From positions 210,647 to 274,646 of the forward strand of contig NZ_JAMXST010000006.1 of the NCBI RefSeq assembly GCF_024124905.1: a stretch of DNA of 64,000 nucleotides. The letters are read 5' to 3'. Shown in pieces: positions 26,761 through 34,252 of the stretch. Below the pieces are notes generated by a model. The model ran no database searches, was not told where the DNA came from, and saw only the letters and a program-made list of their open reading frames with translations. This stretch comes from Cellulosimicrobium cellulans (GTDB taxonomy: Bacteria > Actinomycetota > Actinomycetes > Actinomycetales > Cellulomonadaceae). A program made the position numbers and the translations under genes. How positions within the stretch are numbered: the first letter of the stretch is position 1; the number at the start of each line of letters is the position of its first letter.

Positions 26761-28407
26761 ATGCCTCGAATCGATTCGAAGCGCACCCTCGTCCGTCGGA
26801 TCGAATCGATTCGAGGAGGTGCTGCGCAGTCACCGACCGACCTCCTGTCCGACCCCCGCGCCCTGTCCCGGGCGCGCTGGGTCCTGCTGGGCGTGTTCGC
26901 GCTCAACGGCGGCATGATGTCGAGCTGGCTCGCGCGCATCCCCTCGGTGCGCGACGCGCTCGGCCTCACCCCCGCCGACCTCGGCGTCGTGCTGCTCGCG
27001 GGTGCCGTCGGTGCGCTCGCCACGGTCACCGCCGCCGGCCCCTTCGTCACGCGCTTCGGCGGCCGCGTCGCGTTCGCCGTCTCCGCGGTCCTGTTCGGCG
27101 TCGCGTTCCTGCTGCTCGGCCTCGGCCCCGCGACGGGCTCCGTCCCGCTGCTCGCCGCGGGCATCTTCGTCAACGGCATGGCGTTCTCGCTCGGCAACGT
27201 CCCGATGAACGTCGAGAGCGCGGGCATCGAGCGGCGCGTCGGGCGCACCATCCTGCCCCAGTTCCACGCCGCGTTCTCCGTCGGCGCCGTCGTCGGCTCG
27301 CTCGTCGGCGCGGCCTGCGCCCACGCGCAGGTCCCCGTGCTCGTCCAGTTCGTCGCGACGGGCGCCGTCGCCATGGCCTGGCGCCTCGCCGCGATCCCCG
27401 CGACGGTCCACGACACGCTCCCGACGCGCGCCCCGGCGGACGCTCCCGCCCCGGTCGAGGCGCTCGGCGACGCCGTCGTCGACGTCGAGACGGCCGGGCT
27501 CCGCGCGCGCCTCGCCCGTCGTGGCGCACGGCTCGGGGCGGCGCTCTCGGCCTGGCGCGAGCCGCGCACGCTGCTCATCGGCCTCGTCATCCTCTCGGCC
27601 GCGCTGTCCGAGGGGTCGGCCAACGACTGGCTCTCGCTCGCCGTCGTCGACGGGTTCGCGCAGACCGAGGCCGTCGGGGCCGTCGTGTTCGGCACGTTCG
27701 TCGCGGCCATGACGGTCATGCGGCTCGCCGGGACCCGCCTCATCGACCGCTTCGGCCGCGTGACCGTGCTCCGCGCCTCGGGCGTCGCGTCGATCGCCGG
27801 GCTGCTCCTCTTCGGGTTCGCGCCGACGCTCCCGCTCGCCGGGGCCGGGGTCGTGCTCTGGGGCTTCGGTGCGGCGCTCGCGGTGCCCGTCGGCATCGCC
27901 GCCGCGTCCGACGAGCCGCTGCGCGCCGCCAGCCGCGTGTCCGTCGTGTCCGCGTTCGCGTCGATGGCGTCGCTCGCCGCACCGCCCCTGCTCGGGCTCG
28001 CCGCCGAGGCCATGGGCGCGCGCCACGCGCTCGTGCTCATCGTCGCCGCGATGGTCCTCAGCGTCCTCCTCGCGCGCCAGGTCACGCCCCTGCGCACCCC
28101 GGCCGCGCTCGCCGCCCGGGCGCCGCGTCGCCCGGCGGGTGTGGACGACGGCGTGCCGTCCGGGGTGGAGGATGGACCCGAGACCGACGCACCGGTCGCC
28201 GTGGACGCCGTCGACCGCACGGTCGACGTCGACCGGGACGGCGCGACCGGCGCCGTCCCGGACGAGGCCGACGACGCGCACCGCCCCCGCCGGGCGCGCC
28301 GGCCCCGCGCGACGCCCCGCACCGGGGCGTCCGTCACCGTCCGCCGTGCCGCCGCCCGTCGCCCCCGAAACCGCCTGTCGCACCGTCGCGAGGAGACCTC
28401 CGCATGA
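26761..28407 (+). CDS. MFS transporter with long charged C-terminal tail
   Basis: 548 residues from ATG 26761. Twelve membrane helices span about residues 40-440, with the MFS motif-A-like loop RFGGRVAF and a second-half copy LIDRFGRVTVLR. The tail after the last helix (about 105 residues) is acidic then strongly basic, with no known domain. It resembles YbjJ/fucose-permease-like MFS proteins; the substrate is unknown. The first 18 codons contain two copies of a perfect palindrome. No Shine-Dalgarno precedes the ATG, consistent with leaderless translation; an AGGAGGT at 26814-26820 has no suitable in-frame start after it. It overlaps the next gene by ATGA. Confidence 0.8.
   Translation: MPRIDSKRTLVRRIESIRGGAAQSPTDLLSDPRALSRARWVLLGVFALNGGMMSSWLARIPSVRDALGLTPADLGVVLLAGAVGALATVTAAGPFVTRFGGRVAFAVSAVLFGVAFLLLGLGPATGSVPLLAAGIFVNGMAFSLGNVPMNVESAGIERRVGRTILPQFHAAFSVGAVVGSLVGAACAHAQVPVLVQFVATGAVAMAWRLAAIPATVHDTLPTRAPADAPAPVEALGDAVVDVETAGLRARLARRGARLGAALSAWREPRTLLIGLVILSAALSEGSANDWLSLAVVDGFAQTEAVGAVVFGTFVAAMTVMRLAGTRLIDRFGRVTVLRASGVASIAGLLLFGFAPTLPLAGAGVVLWGFGAALAVPVGIAAASDEPLRAASRVSVVSAFASMASLAAPPLLGLAAEAMGARHALVLIVAAMVLSVLLARQVTPLRTPAALAARAPRRPAGVDDGVPSGVEDGPETDAPVAVDAVDRTVDVDRDGATGAVPDEADDAHRPRRARRPRATPRTGASVTVRRAAARRPRNRLSHRREETSA
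26766..26814. promoter_or_regulatory. Twin palindromic operators inside the MFS 5' end
   Basis: TCGAATCGATTCGA occurs twice, at 26766-26779 and 26801-26814, 35 bases apart. Each is perfectly symmetric around CG, the form of LacI-family operators. They lie just downstream of the predicted start point and 78-126 bases from the divergent lacI ATG. Confidence 0.7.
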
Positions 28408-29714
28408 CCGCCGCCCGCACCGACCGTCGTGTCGTCGCGCTCGCCACCTGGGCCGTGTTCGCGGTCTTCTTCCTCAACGGCTTCAACTTCGCGACCTGGG
28501 CGTCCCGCCTGCCCGCGGTCCGGGACTCCCTCGGCTTCACCGAGGCCCAGATGGGCCTCCTGCTGCTCTTCATGGCCGTCGGCTCGCTGCTCGCGCTGCC
28601 GCTCTCCGGCATGGTCGTGCAGCGGCTCGGCGCGTCGAAGGCGGTCACGCTGTTCGCCGTGACCAACGTCGTCGGCCTCGTCACCGCCGTCACGGGCGTG
28701 GCCACGGGGGAGGACGTCGTCGTGCGGGTCGGGCTCTTCCTCGCCGGCATCGGCACGGGCGTGTGGGACGCCGCGATGAACCTCGAGGGCGCCGCCGTCG
28801 AGCAGCGGCTCGGCAAGGCGATCATGCCGCGCTTCCACGCCGGCTTCTCGTTCGGCACCATGGCGGGCGCGGGCGTCGGGGCCCTCATGGCCGCGCTGCA
28901 CGTCCCGGTCCAGGCGCACCTCACGGCCGCCGTCGTGCTGAGCCTCCTCGGCGTCCTGTGGTGCGTGCGGTTCTTCCTCCCGGCCGGGCAGGTGGACCAC
29001 GCCGTCGTCGACGCGTCGGAGGACGCCGCGGGCTCGGACCCCGCCGCCGCGGCGGGGAGCGGCGCACCCCTCACCGCGTCGGAGAACGCGCGCGGCGCGC
29101 TCAGCGCGTGGACCGAGCCGCGCACGCTCCTCATCGGGCTCGTCGTCCTCGCCGCCGCGCTCACCGAGGGCGCCGCGAACGACTGGGTCAGCCTCGCCGT
29201 CGTCGACGGCTTCGAGACGTCCGACGCGATGGGGGCGGTCGGCCTCGCCGTGTTCCTCACGGCCATGACCGGGATGCGCCTGCTCGGCACGGGGCTGCTC
29301 GACCGGTACGGCCGCGTCACCGTGCTGCGGCTCGGGGCGGCGCTCGCCCTCGTCGGGCTGCTGCTCTTCACGCTCTCGCCGAGCATCTGGCTCGCGCTGC
29401 TCGGCGTCGTCGCGTGGGGCATGGGCGCGGCGCTCGGCTTCCCTGTCGGGATGAGCGCAGCCTCCGACGACCCGGCGCGCGCCGCCGTGCGCGTGAGCGT
29501 CGTCGCGACCATCGGCTACTCCGCGTTCTTCATGGGCCCGCCCCTCATCGGGTTCCTCGCCGAGCACGTCGGCTACCGCGCCGCGCTCCTCGTCATCGCG
29601 GTGCCCGTGGTCGTCGGACTGCTGGTCGTCGGCGCCACCCGCCCCCTCCCGACCGCGGCCGGCTCCGCGGGCCAGCAGGCCGCCCAGCGCTCCGAGGAGA
29701 CCCCCAACCGCTGA
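28404..29714 (+). CDS. MFS transporter, paralogue of the preceding gene
   Basis: 436 residues, ATG overlapping the upstream stop, with GAGGAG upstream. Twelve helices and the same landmarks as its neighbour: FLNGFNFATWASRLPAVRDSLG versus FALNGGMMSSWLARIPSVRDALG, LSEGSANDWLSLAVVDGF versus LTEGAANDWVSLAVVDGF, and LLDRYGRVTVLR. The two therefore arose by tandem duplication. It lacks the long C-terminal tail. The substrate is unknown; LacI control suggests a sugar or glycoside. Confidence 0.85.
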   Translation: MTAARTDRRVVALATWAVFAVFFLNGFNFATWASRLPAVRDSLGFTEAQMGLLLLFMAVGSLLALPLSGMVVQRLGASKAVTLFAVTNVVGLVTAVTGVATGEDVVVRVGLFLAGIGTGVWDAAMNLEGAAVEQRLGKAIMPRFHAGFSFGTMAGAGVGALMAALHVPVQAHLTAAVVLSLLGVLWCVRFFLPAGQVDHAVVDASEDAAGSDPAAAAGSGAPLTASENARGALSAWTEPRTLLIGLVVLAAALTEGAANDWVSLAVVDGFETSDAMGAVGLAVFLTAMTGMRLLGTGLLDRYGRVTVLRLGAALALVGLLLFTLSPSIWLALLGVVAWGMGAALGFPVGMSAASDDPARAAVRVSVVATIGYSAFFMGPPLIGFLAEHVGYRAALLVIAVPVVVGLLVVGATRPLPTAAGSAGQQAAQRSEETPNR

Positions 29715-29735
29715 CCCGCACCGACCGCAGGGCTT

Positions 29736-29789
29736 GCCGAGGTAGAGCCCTGGTCGGCCGAGGTAGAGGCGTGGTTTGCCGAGGTAGAG
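29736..29789. repeat. Three 21-base-spaced direct repeats
   Basis: GCCGAGGTAGAG at 29736, 29757 and 29778, with similar intervening bases (GGTTTGCC/CTGGTCGG). Confidence 0.8.
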
Positions 29790-29830
29790 CCGTGGTCGTG
29801 GCCGACGGCGGTCTGGTCGCCCTGGGTGGT

Positions 29831-29923
29831 CGGGGTGGGTGGTGGTGCCGCGTCTACCATCCGCCGCTCGTTCCTCGCGGCTCCCGCCAGGCCCGCCACG
29901 ACGCGGCACCACCACCCACCCCG
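29831..29923. repeat. 24-bp inverted repeat
   Basis: Arms 29831-29854 and 29900-29923 are exact reverse complements, with a 45-base loop. It could fold as a large hairpin or be the remnant of a small non-autonomous element. Confidence 0.8.
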
Positions 29924-30035
29924 CCCTGCGGTGTCTCGCCCTGGTCTGGGCTTGCCTCGGGCGACTGCCCGCAGTGTCAGCTTCGCCCGCACGGTTCCCG
30001 CTGCTGCATGCGGCCGGCGCACGAGAATGCCGCAC

Positions 30036-30060
30036 GCGCCGGCGCCGGCGCCGGCGCCGA
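30036..30060. repeat. GCGCCG hexamer microsatellite
   Basis: About four copies of a GGCGCC/GCGCCG hexamer in tandem. Confidence 0.7.
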
Positions 30061-30189
30061 CGCCGCTGCGCCGCGGACCCGAACCCGCAGGCGGCAGAGG
30101 TCGGGTGCGCCGGGGACCCGACCCTGCGAGGTCGACCGTGCGAACGGTGACGGGGGCCGGCCGGGGCGGGGGCGAACTACGCTGGGGCG

Positions 30190-31479
30190 GTGACGTGCGA
30201 ACCCCTCACCCCCGTCGACCGCGACCTGCCCGAGATCGTCCGGACCGCGCCGGGCCTGCGGCCCGACGCCGTCGGCGCGCCCTCGTTGGCGGAGCTGACG
30301 ACACTGCGCGTGGGCGGTCCGGCGGACCGGTACGTCGAGGCGCACAGCGAGGCCGAGCTGCTGGAGACCGTGCGGGCCGCGGACGACGCCGGGGAGCCGC
30401 TCCTCGTGATCGGCGGCGGGTCGAACCTGCTCGTCGGTGACGAGGGGTTCGGCGGGGTCGTCGTGCGCGACCTGCGCCGCGGGATCACCGTGGACGCGGA
30501 GGACTCGTGCGGCGGCGCGAGCTTCCACGCCCCGGCCGGCCAGGACTGGGACGAGCTCGTCGCGCGTGCGGTCGCGGAGGAGTGGGTGGGCGTCGAGGCG
30601 CTGTCCGGCATCCCGGGCACCGTCGGCGCCGCGCCCGTCCAGAACATCGGCGCGTACGGTCAGGAGGTCTCGGGCGTGATCTCGACCGTGCGGGTGTGGG
30701 ACCGTCGGCGGTCGCGCGTGCGCACGCTGGCCCTGGGCGAGCTCGCGTTCGGGTACCGCACGTCGCTGCTGAAGCGCAGCATGCACGCCGCGGTGAGCGG
30801 TGACGACGAGCCCGACGGCCCGTGGTACCCGTCCCCGCGCTACGTGGTCCTCGACGTCGGCTTCCAGTCCCGGCTCGGCTCGCTGTCCGCCCCGGTCGCG
30901 TACCCGGAGCTCGCCCGGACGCTCGGCGTGCAGGTCGGCGACCGGGCCCCGAGCGCCGACGTGCGCGACGCCGTCCTGGCACTGCGGGCGCGCAAGGGCA
31001 TGCTGCTCGACGGCGTCGGCCCGGACGCCGCGCCCGCGTCGCCCGAGTCGCCCGACGGCGCCGTGCCCGGGGAGACGGGTCCGGACCACGACCGCTGGAG
31101 CGCCGGGTCGTTCTTCACGAACCCCGTCGTCCCGGCGGAGCAGGCCGATCTGCTCCCGGCGGAGGCGCCGCGCTACCCGGTGCGCTCGGCGACGCCGTCC
31201 CGCACGACGGGGCCGAGCCTCGGCGAGATCGACCCGACGCTCGTCAAGACGTCCGCGGCGTGGCTCATCGAGCACGCCGGGTTCACCAAGGGCTTCGGCG
31301 TCCACGGCCCGGCGAGCCTCGCGCGGCTGTCGACCCGGCACACCCTGGCGCTCACCAACCGGGGCGGCGCGAGCGCGGAGGACCTGGTCGAGCTCGCGCG
31401 CGCCGTCCGCGACGGCGTGCGCGAGGCGTTCGGCGTCGATCTGGTCCCGGAGCCCGTCCTCGTCGGCGTCTCCCTCTGA
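30190..31479 (+). CDS. murB: UDP-N-acetylenolpyruvoylglucosamine reductase
   Basis: 429 residues, GTG start. FAD-binding motifs LRVGGPADR, IGGGSNLLV and GIPGTVGAAPVQNIGAYGQE; FGYRTS; catalytic SAGSFFTNPVV with the reactive Ser; C-terminal SAAWLIEHAGF and VPEPVLVGVSL. It lacks no family residues and is type I, somewhat long (usual about 340-360) because of an insert near residues 280-300. It reduces the enolpyruvyl group to make UDP-MurNAc for peptidoglycan. The -10 TACGCT lies 6 bases before the GTG, so the mRNA may be leaderless. In related genomes murB sits between the HadAB-like genes and secE, as here. Confidence 0.95.
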   Translation: MTCEPLTPVDRDLPEIVRTAPGLRPDAVGAPSLAELTTLRVGGPADRYVEAHSEAELLETVRAADDAGEPLLVIGGGSNLLVGDEGFGGVVVRDLRRGITVDAEDSCGGASFHAPAGQDWDELVARAVAEEWVGVEALSGIPGTVGAAPVQNIGAYGQEVSGVISTVRVWDRRRSRVRTLALGELAFGYRTSLLKRSMHAAVSGDDEPDGPWYPSPRYVVLDVGFQSRLGSLSAPVAYPELARTLGVQVGDRAPSADVRDAVLALRARKGMLLDGVGPDAAPASPESPDGAVPGETGPDHDRWSAGSFFTNPVVPAEQADLLPAEAPRYPVRSATPSRTTGPSLGEIDPTLVKTSAAWLIEHAGFTKGFGVHGPASLARLSTRHTLALTNRGGASAEDLVELARAVRDGVREAFGVDLVPEPVLVGVSL

Positions 31480-31481
31480 CC

Positions 31482-31499
31482 GACCCACGACCGTGGGTC
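31482..31499. terminator. Short bidirectional hairpin between convergent genes
   Basis: GACCCACG/CGTGGGTC, an 8-bp stem with a minimal loop, filling the 18-base gap between murB and the transpeptidase gene. Confidence 0.4.
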
Positions 31500-32502
31500 A
31501 GTAGACGAGGACCGTGGTGCCCGGGTCGGCGTGCCAGGTGTCCCAGAGCCAGTTCATCGCCGAGTTCGCGACGCGCACGCACCCGTGCGACGCGGGCCAC
31601 GGTGGGATCGAGCCCGAGCCGTGCACCGCGATGCCGCCGGTGAAGAACTTGGGGCGCCACATGTCGCCGAGCTCGAGGCTCGACGAGTGGTTGCCGTCGA
31701 CCTGCCGGCCCACGTGGAACTCTCCGCGCGGCGTGCCCGCCCGGTAGGTTCGGCCCTTCGCCTCGTACGACTCGCCGTTGCCCGACGACGCGTTGACGAC
31801 CGTGACGACCCGGCCGTCCTCGACGGCGAGCAGGAGCTGGCGGTCGAGGTCGATCTCGATGACCTTCCCCGACCCGCTGCGGGGCTGCGGCGTGACGCCC
31901 TGGTCGAGCGCGGCCTGCGTCGCGGGGCCCACGACGCCGTCGCGCGAGAGCCCGGCCGCCTTCTGCAGCGCCCACACGGCCTGCTGCGTGCCGCCGCCGA
32001 AGTCGCCGTCGGGCGCGCCGATGAAGTAGCCGAGGTCGGCGAGACGCTGCTGCAGGGCGACGACGCGCTCGCCGGTCGCGCCGCGCGCGAGCTCCTCCGG
32101 CTCGACGGGTGCGGGCGGCGGCTCGGGGGTGGGCTCCGGCGCGGGCGGAGGCGTGCTCGGCTCGGGCTCCGGGGTCTCGGTGGCGGGCGGTTCGGCCGTC
32201 GGCGTCTCCGTCGGCTCGGGCGTGGTCTCCGTCGGGCTCGGGCTCGCGGGCGCCGTCGTCGCGGGCCCGTCCGCGGTGGCCGACGGCGTCCGGCCGGGCT
32301 CGAGGTCGGGCAGCCCGGCCTGGCAGCCTGCGAGCGCCAGCGCCGCGACCAGCGTGGAGACGACGGCGAGCGACGCCGCGCGGGTACCGCGCCGACGTCG
32401 GCCCGGTCCGCGCCCCGCTGCCGCGGGAGCGGCGCACGCCGCGTCCCCCGCCGTCGTGCGCGTCGCAGCGCCCGTCCGCGCGCTCGCGGAAGCTCCGTCC
32501 AC
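31498..32502 (-). CDS. L,D-transpeptidase lipoprotein with peptidoglycan-binding domain
   Basis: 334 residues from GTG 32502, chosen because GAGGGGGA lies just upstream. Arg-rich N-terminus, then signal peptide with lipobox LALAGC, so probably lipid-anchored. A Pro/Glu/Thr-rich spacer (about 70-120) leads to a PG_binding_1 domain (VVALQQRLADLGYFIG, TQQAVWALQKAAGL) and a YkuD catalytic domain with IAVHGSGSIP and SHGCVR (Cys308). It should form 3-3 crosslinks in peptidoglycan or attach proteins. It is convergent with murB, a cell-wall neighbour. Confidence 0.93.
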   Translation of the reverse strand: MDGASASARTGAATRTTAGDAACAAPAAAGRGPGRRRRGTRAASLAVVSTLVAALALAGCQAGLPDLEPGRTPSATADGPATTAPASPSPTETTPEPTETPTAEPPATETPEPEPSTPPPAPEPTPEPPPAPVEPEELARGATGERVVALQQRLADLGYFIGAPDGDFGGGTQQAVWALQKAAGLSRDGVVGPATQAALDQGVTPQPRSGSGKVIEIDLDRQLLLAVEDGRVVTVVNASSGNGESYEAKGRTYRAGTPRGEFHVGRQVDGNHSSSLELGDMWRPKFFTGGIAVHGSGSIPPWPASHGCVRVANSAMNWLWDTWHADPGTTVLVY

Positions 32503-32760
32503 CTGTTCCCCCTCACGTGTGCCGCGGCGTCCGCCGCGGAGCACCATCATGCGCCCGGCGAGTGCCTCGGACGTCCGTGCCGGGCGCCTGTCGGCGGATC
32601 GTGACCCTGTCGTGACGCGGCGACGGGTCGGGGCGGGCCGGACGGGCTCGGCCGTCCGCCGACCGCCGGACCGTGACCGCGGGCGCTCGCCCGGTCGGCG
32701 CTCCGTCCAGCGCGGGTCGTCCAGCGCCGTCCGGTGCCGTTCGACGCCGTTCACCGTGGT

Positions 32761-33162
32761 TCAGCGTCCGGCGTCCCCCGGCCCGGGTGGCTCGTGGAGC
32801 AGCGCCCCGCGCACGACGTCGAGGATCGCGTCGTCGGACAGGCCCGCCTCGCGGCCGGCGCGCACGAGCTCGTGCGCGGCGTGGCGGGCGGCGACGTCGC
32901 TCGCGGAGACGCCGTCGGCCACGACGGTCCCGGCGCGACGCCGCGTCGTGACGACCCCGGCCGCCTCGAGCTCGCGGTACGCGCGCGCCACGGTCCCGGG
33001 CGCGAGCCCGAGGTCCGTGGCGAGCGCGCGGATCGTCGGCAGGCGGTCGCCGACGCGTAGGCGACCGGCGGCGACGTGCGCGACGACCTGCGACCGGATC
33101 TGCTCGTACGGCGCGATCCCCGAGCGCAGGTCGATCTCGACGCGCAGCTCAGCGGGCGGCAC
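32761..33162 (-). CDS. GntR-family regulator, YtrA subfamily
   Basis: 133 residues, GTG start inside the upstream gene (14-base overlap). A winged helix (YEQIRSQVVAHVAAGRLRVGDRLPTIRALATDLGLAPGTVARAYRELEAAGV, recognised by LPTIRALA and PGTVARAYRELE) with a short C-terminal helical dimerisation tail is the YtrA type, which lacks a ligand domain. These usually autoregulate operons for membrane or ABC proteins. Here the co-transcribed partner is the membrane protein upstream. Confidence 0.9.
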   Translation of the reverse strand: MPPAELRVEIDLRSGIAPYEQIRSQVVAHVAAGRLRVGDRLPTIRALATDLGLAPGTVARAYRELEAAGVVTTRRRAGTVVADGVSASDVAARHAAHELVRAGREAGLSDDAILDVVRGALLHEPPGPGDAGR

Positions 33163-34126
33163 GACCTGCCCCTGCCATCACGGGTGCGCCCGCGCGGTCG
33201 TCGGCCCACGCGTCCGGGTCCGCGGCGGGCCGGACGGCGACCACGACGGCCGTCAGCGCCAGCCCGACCGCGACGACGACGAGCACGACCGCCCCCGGGT
33301 AGCCCACCCGCGCCGCGGCGTTCGCACCGGTGCCGAGCATCCCCGCGGCCGTCAGCCCGAGCGCGAGCTGCGCGCCCCGCAGGACCCGATGCGCGGACGC
33401 GCGGCGCAGGCCGACGTCCCACGTCTCCTCGACGTGCGCGACGGCGGGCCGACGCGCGACGAGCCGCAGGACGCCCTCGGCGCCCGCGACCAGCAGCACG
33501 GCCGCGAGCGCGAGCCACACGCCGTAGAACGTGCCGGGGTAGGGGCTCGCGGTCGAGGTCGTGTCGCCGAGGACGCGGGTCACCGACCGCCCGTCGTCGC
33601 CCGCCGTGAGCGCCCCGACGGCCGCGAGCAGCCCGACGAGCGCCCCGAGCGACCAGGTGAGGCGCCGCAGGCCGCGGGGCGCGACGTCGGCGACGGTCCG
33701 GGGGCGCAGCGTGGCCGCGCGGACGGCGGTCCGCTGGCGCGGCCAGGTGCGTTCCCCGACGGCGTGCGCGCCGAGGAACGTGAGCCCGACGACCGCGGGG
33801 GAGAGACCCACGAGCACGCCCTCGGAGAGGCCCCCGACGGAGGTCGCGGCGGCCTGGGCGACGACCGCGCCGACGAGGAGCGCGGCCGTCACCGCGGCGA
33901 CGCTCACGGTCGTCGCGTGCCGCCGGGCGGCGCGGCGCACCGGGTCCTCCGGGGCGAGCCTCTGGAGCGACGGCTCGGGCGCGCGCGTCGCGGCGCGCAC
34001 GGCGAGCACCACCGCGACGCCGAGCGCCACCAGGACGGCGAGGACCGCGCCGGTCCACGCGAGGTCGTACGCCGCGGGGAGGAAGAGGCCGGCGCCCTGC
34101 GGGCCCTCCGAAGTTTGTATCAACAC
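33149..34126 (-). CDS. Multi-pass membrane protein, unknown
   Basis: 325 residues from a GTG at 34126; the start is uncertain because no clear Shine-Dalgarno lies upstream. About eight hydrophobic helices, with a loop PGTFYGVWLALAAVLLVAGAEG and charged cytoplasmic patches. No family recognised. It is the first gene of a two-gene unit with the YtrA-type regulator, so it is probably repressed by it. Confidence 0.65.
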   Translation of the reverse strand: MLIQTSEGPQGAGLFLPAAYDLAWTGAVLAVLVALGVAVVLAVRAATRAPEPSLQRLAPEDPVRRAARRHATTVSVAAVTAALLVGAVVAQAAATSVGGLSEGVLVGLSPAVVGLTFLGAHAVGERTWPRQRTAVRAATLRPRTVADVAPRGLRRLTWSLGALVGLLAAVGALTAGDDGRSVTRVLGDTTSTASPYPGTFYGVWLALAAVLLVAGAEGVLRLVARRPAVAHVEETWDVGLRRASAHRVLRGAQLALGLTAAGMLGTGANAAARVGYPGAVVLVVVAVGLALTAVVVAVRPAADPDAWADDRAGAPVMAGAGRAAR

Positions 34127-34193
34127 GTCAGTACATTGGCACGCGCGCCTCGGCCCGTCAAGACCCCACGGATCCCGGACCGGCGCGCCCGGA

Positions 34194-34219
34194 TGAGAGG
34201 TCTCTCATCCCGGTCTCAC
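34194..34219 (+). promoter_or_regulatory. Candidate response-regulator box before the phosphotransferase gene
   Basis: TGAGAGGTCTCTCA (34194-34207) overlaps two direct repeats CTCAT (34204-34208) and CTCAC (34215-34219) spaced 11 bases start to start, 33 bases before the ATG. Confidence 0.5.
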
Positions 34220-34252
34220 CCGCGAGCCACGCGCGCGAGGTTGCCTGGGGCC

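Larger units (their letters stand above)
29715..30189. other. 475-base non-coding region with repeats
   Basis: No credible gene. It contains three tandem 21-base units, a 24-bp inverted repeat with a 45-base loop, a GGCGCC-type microsatellite and, at the right end, a likely -10 TACGCT (30178-30183) for murB. Confidence 0.7.

Noticed and set aside
34116..34135. TGTA-N12-TACA at the start of the membrane/GntR operon as a YtrA operator
   Set aside because: The arms match over only four bases, too weak to call without a motif model, though the position is right.
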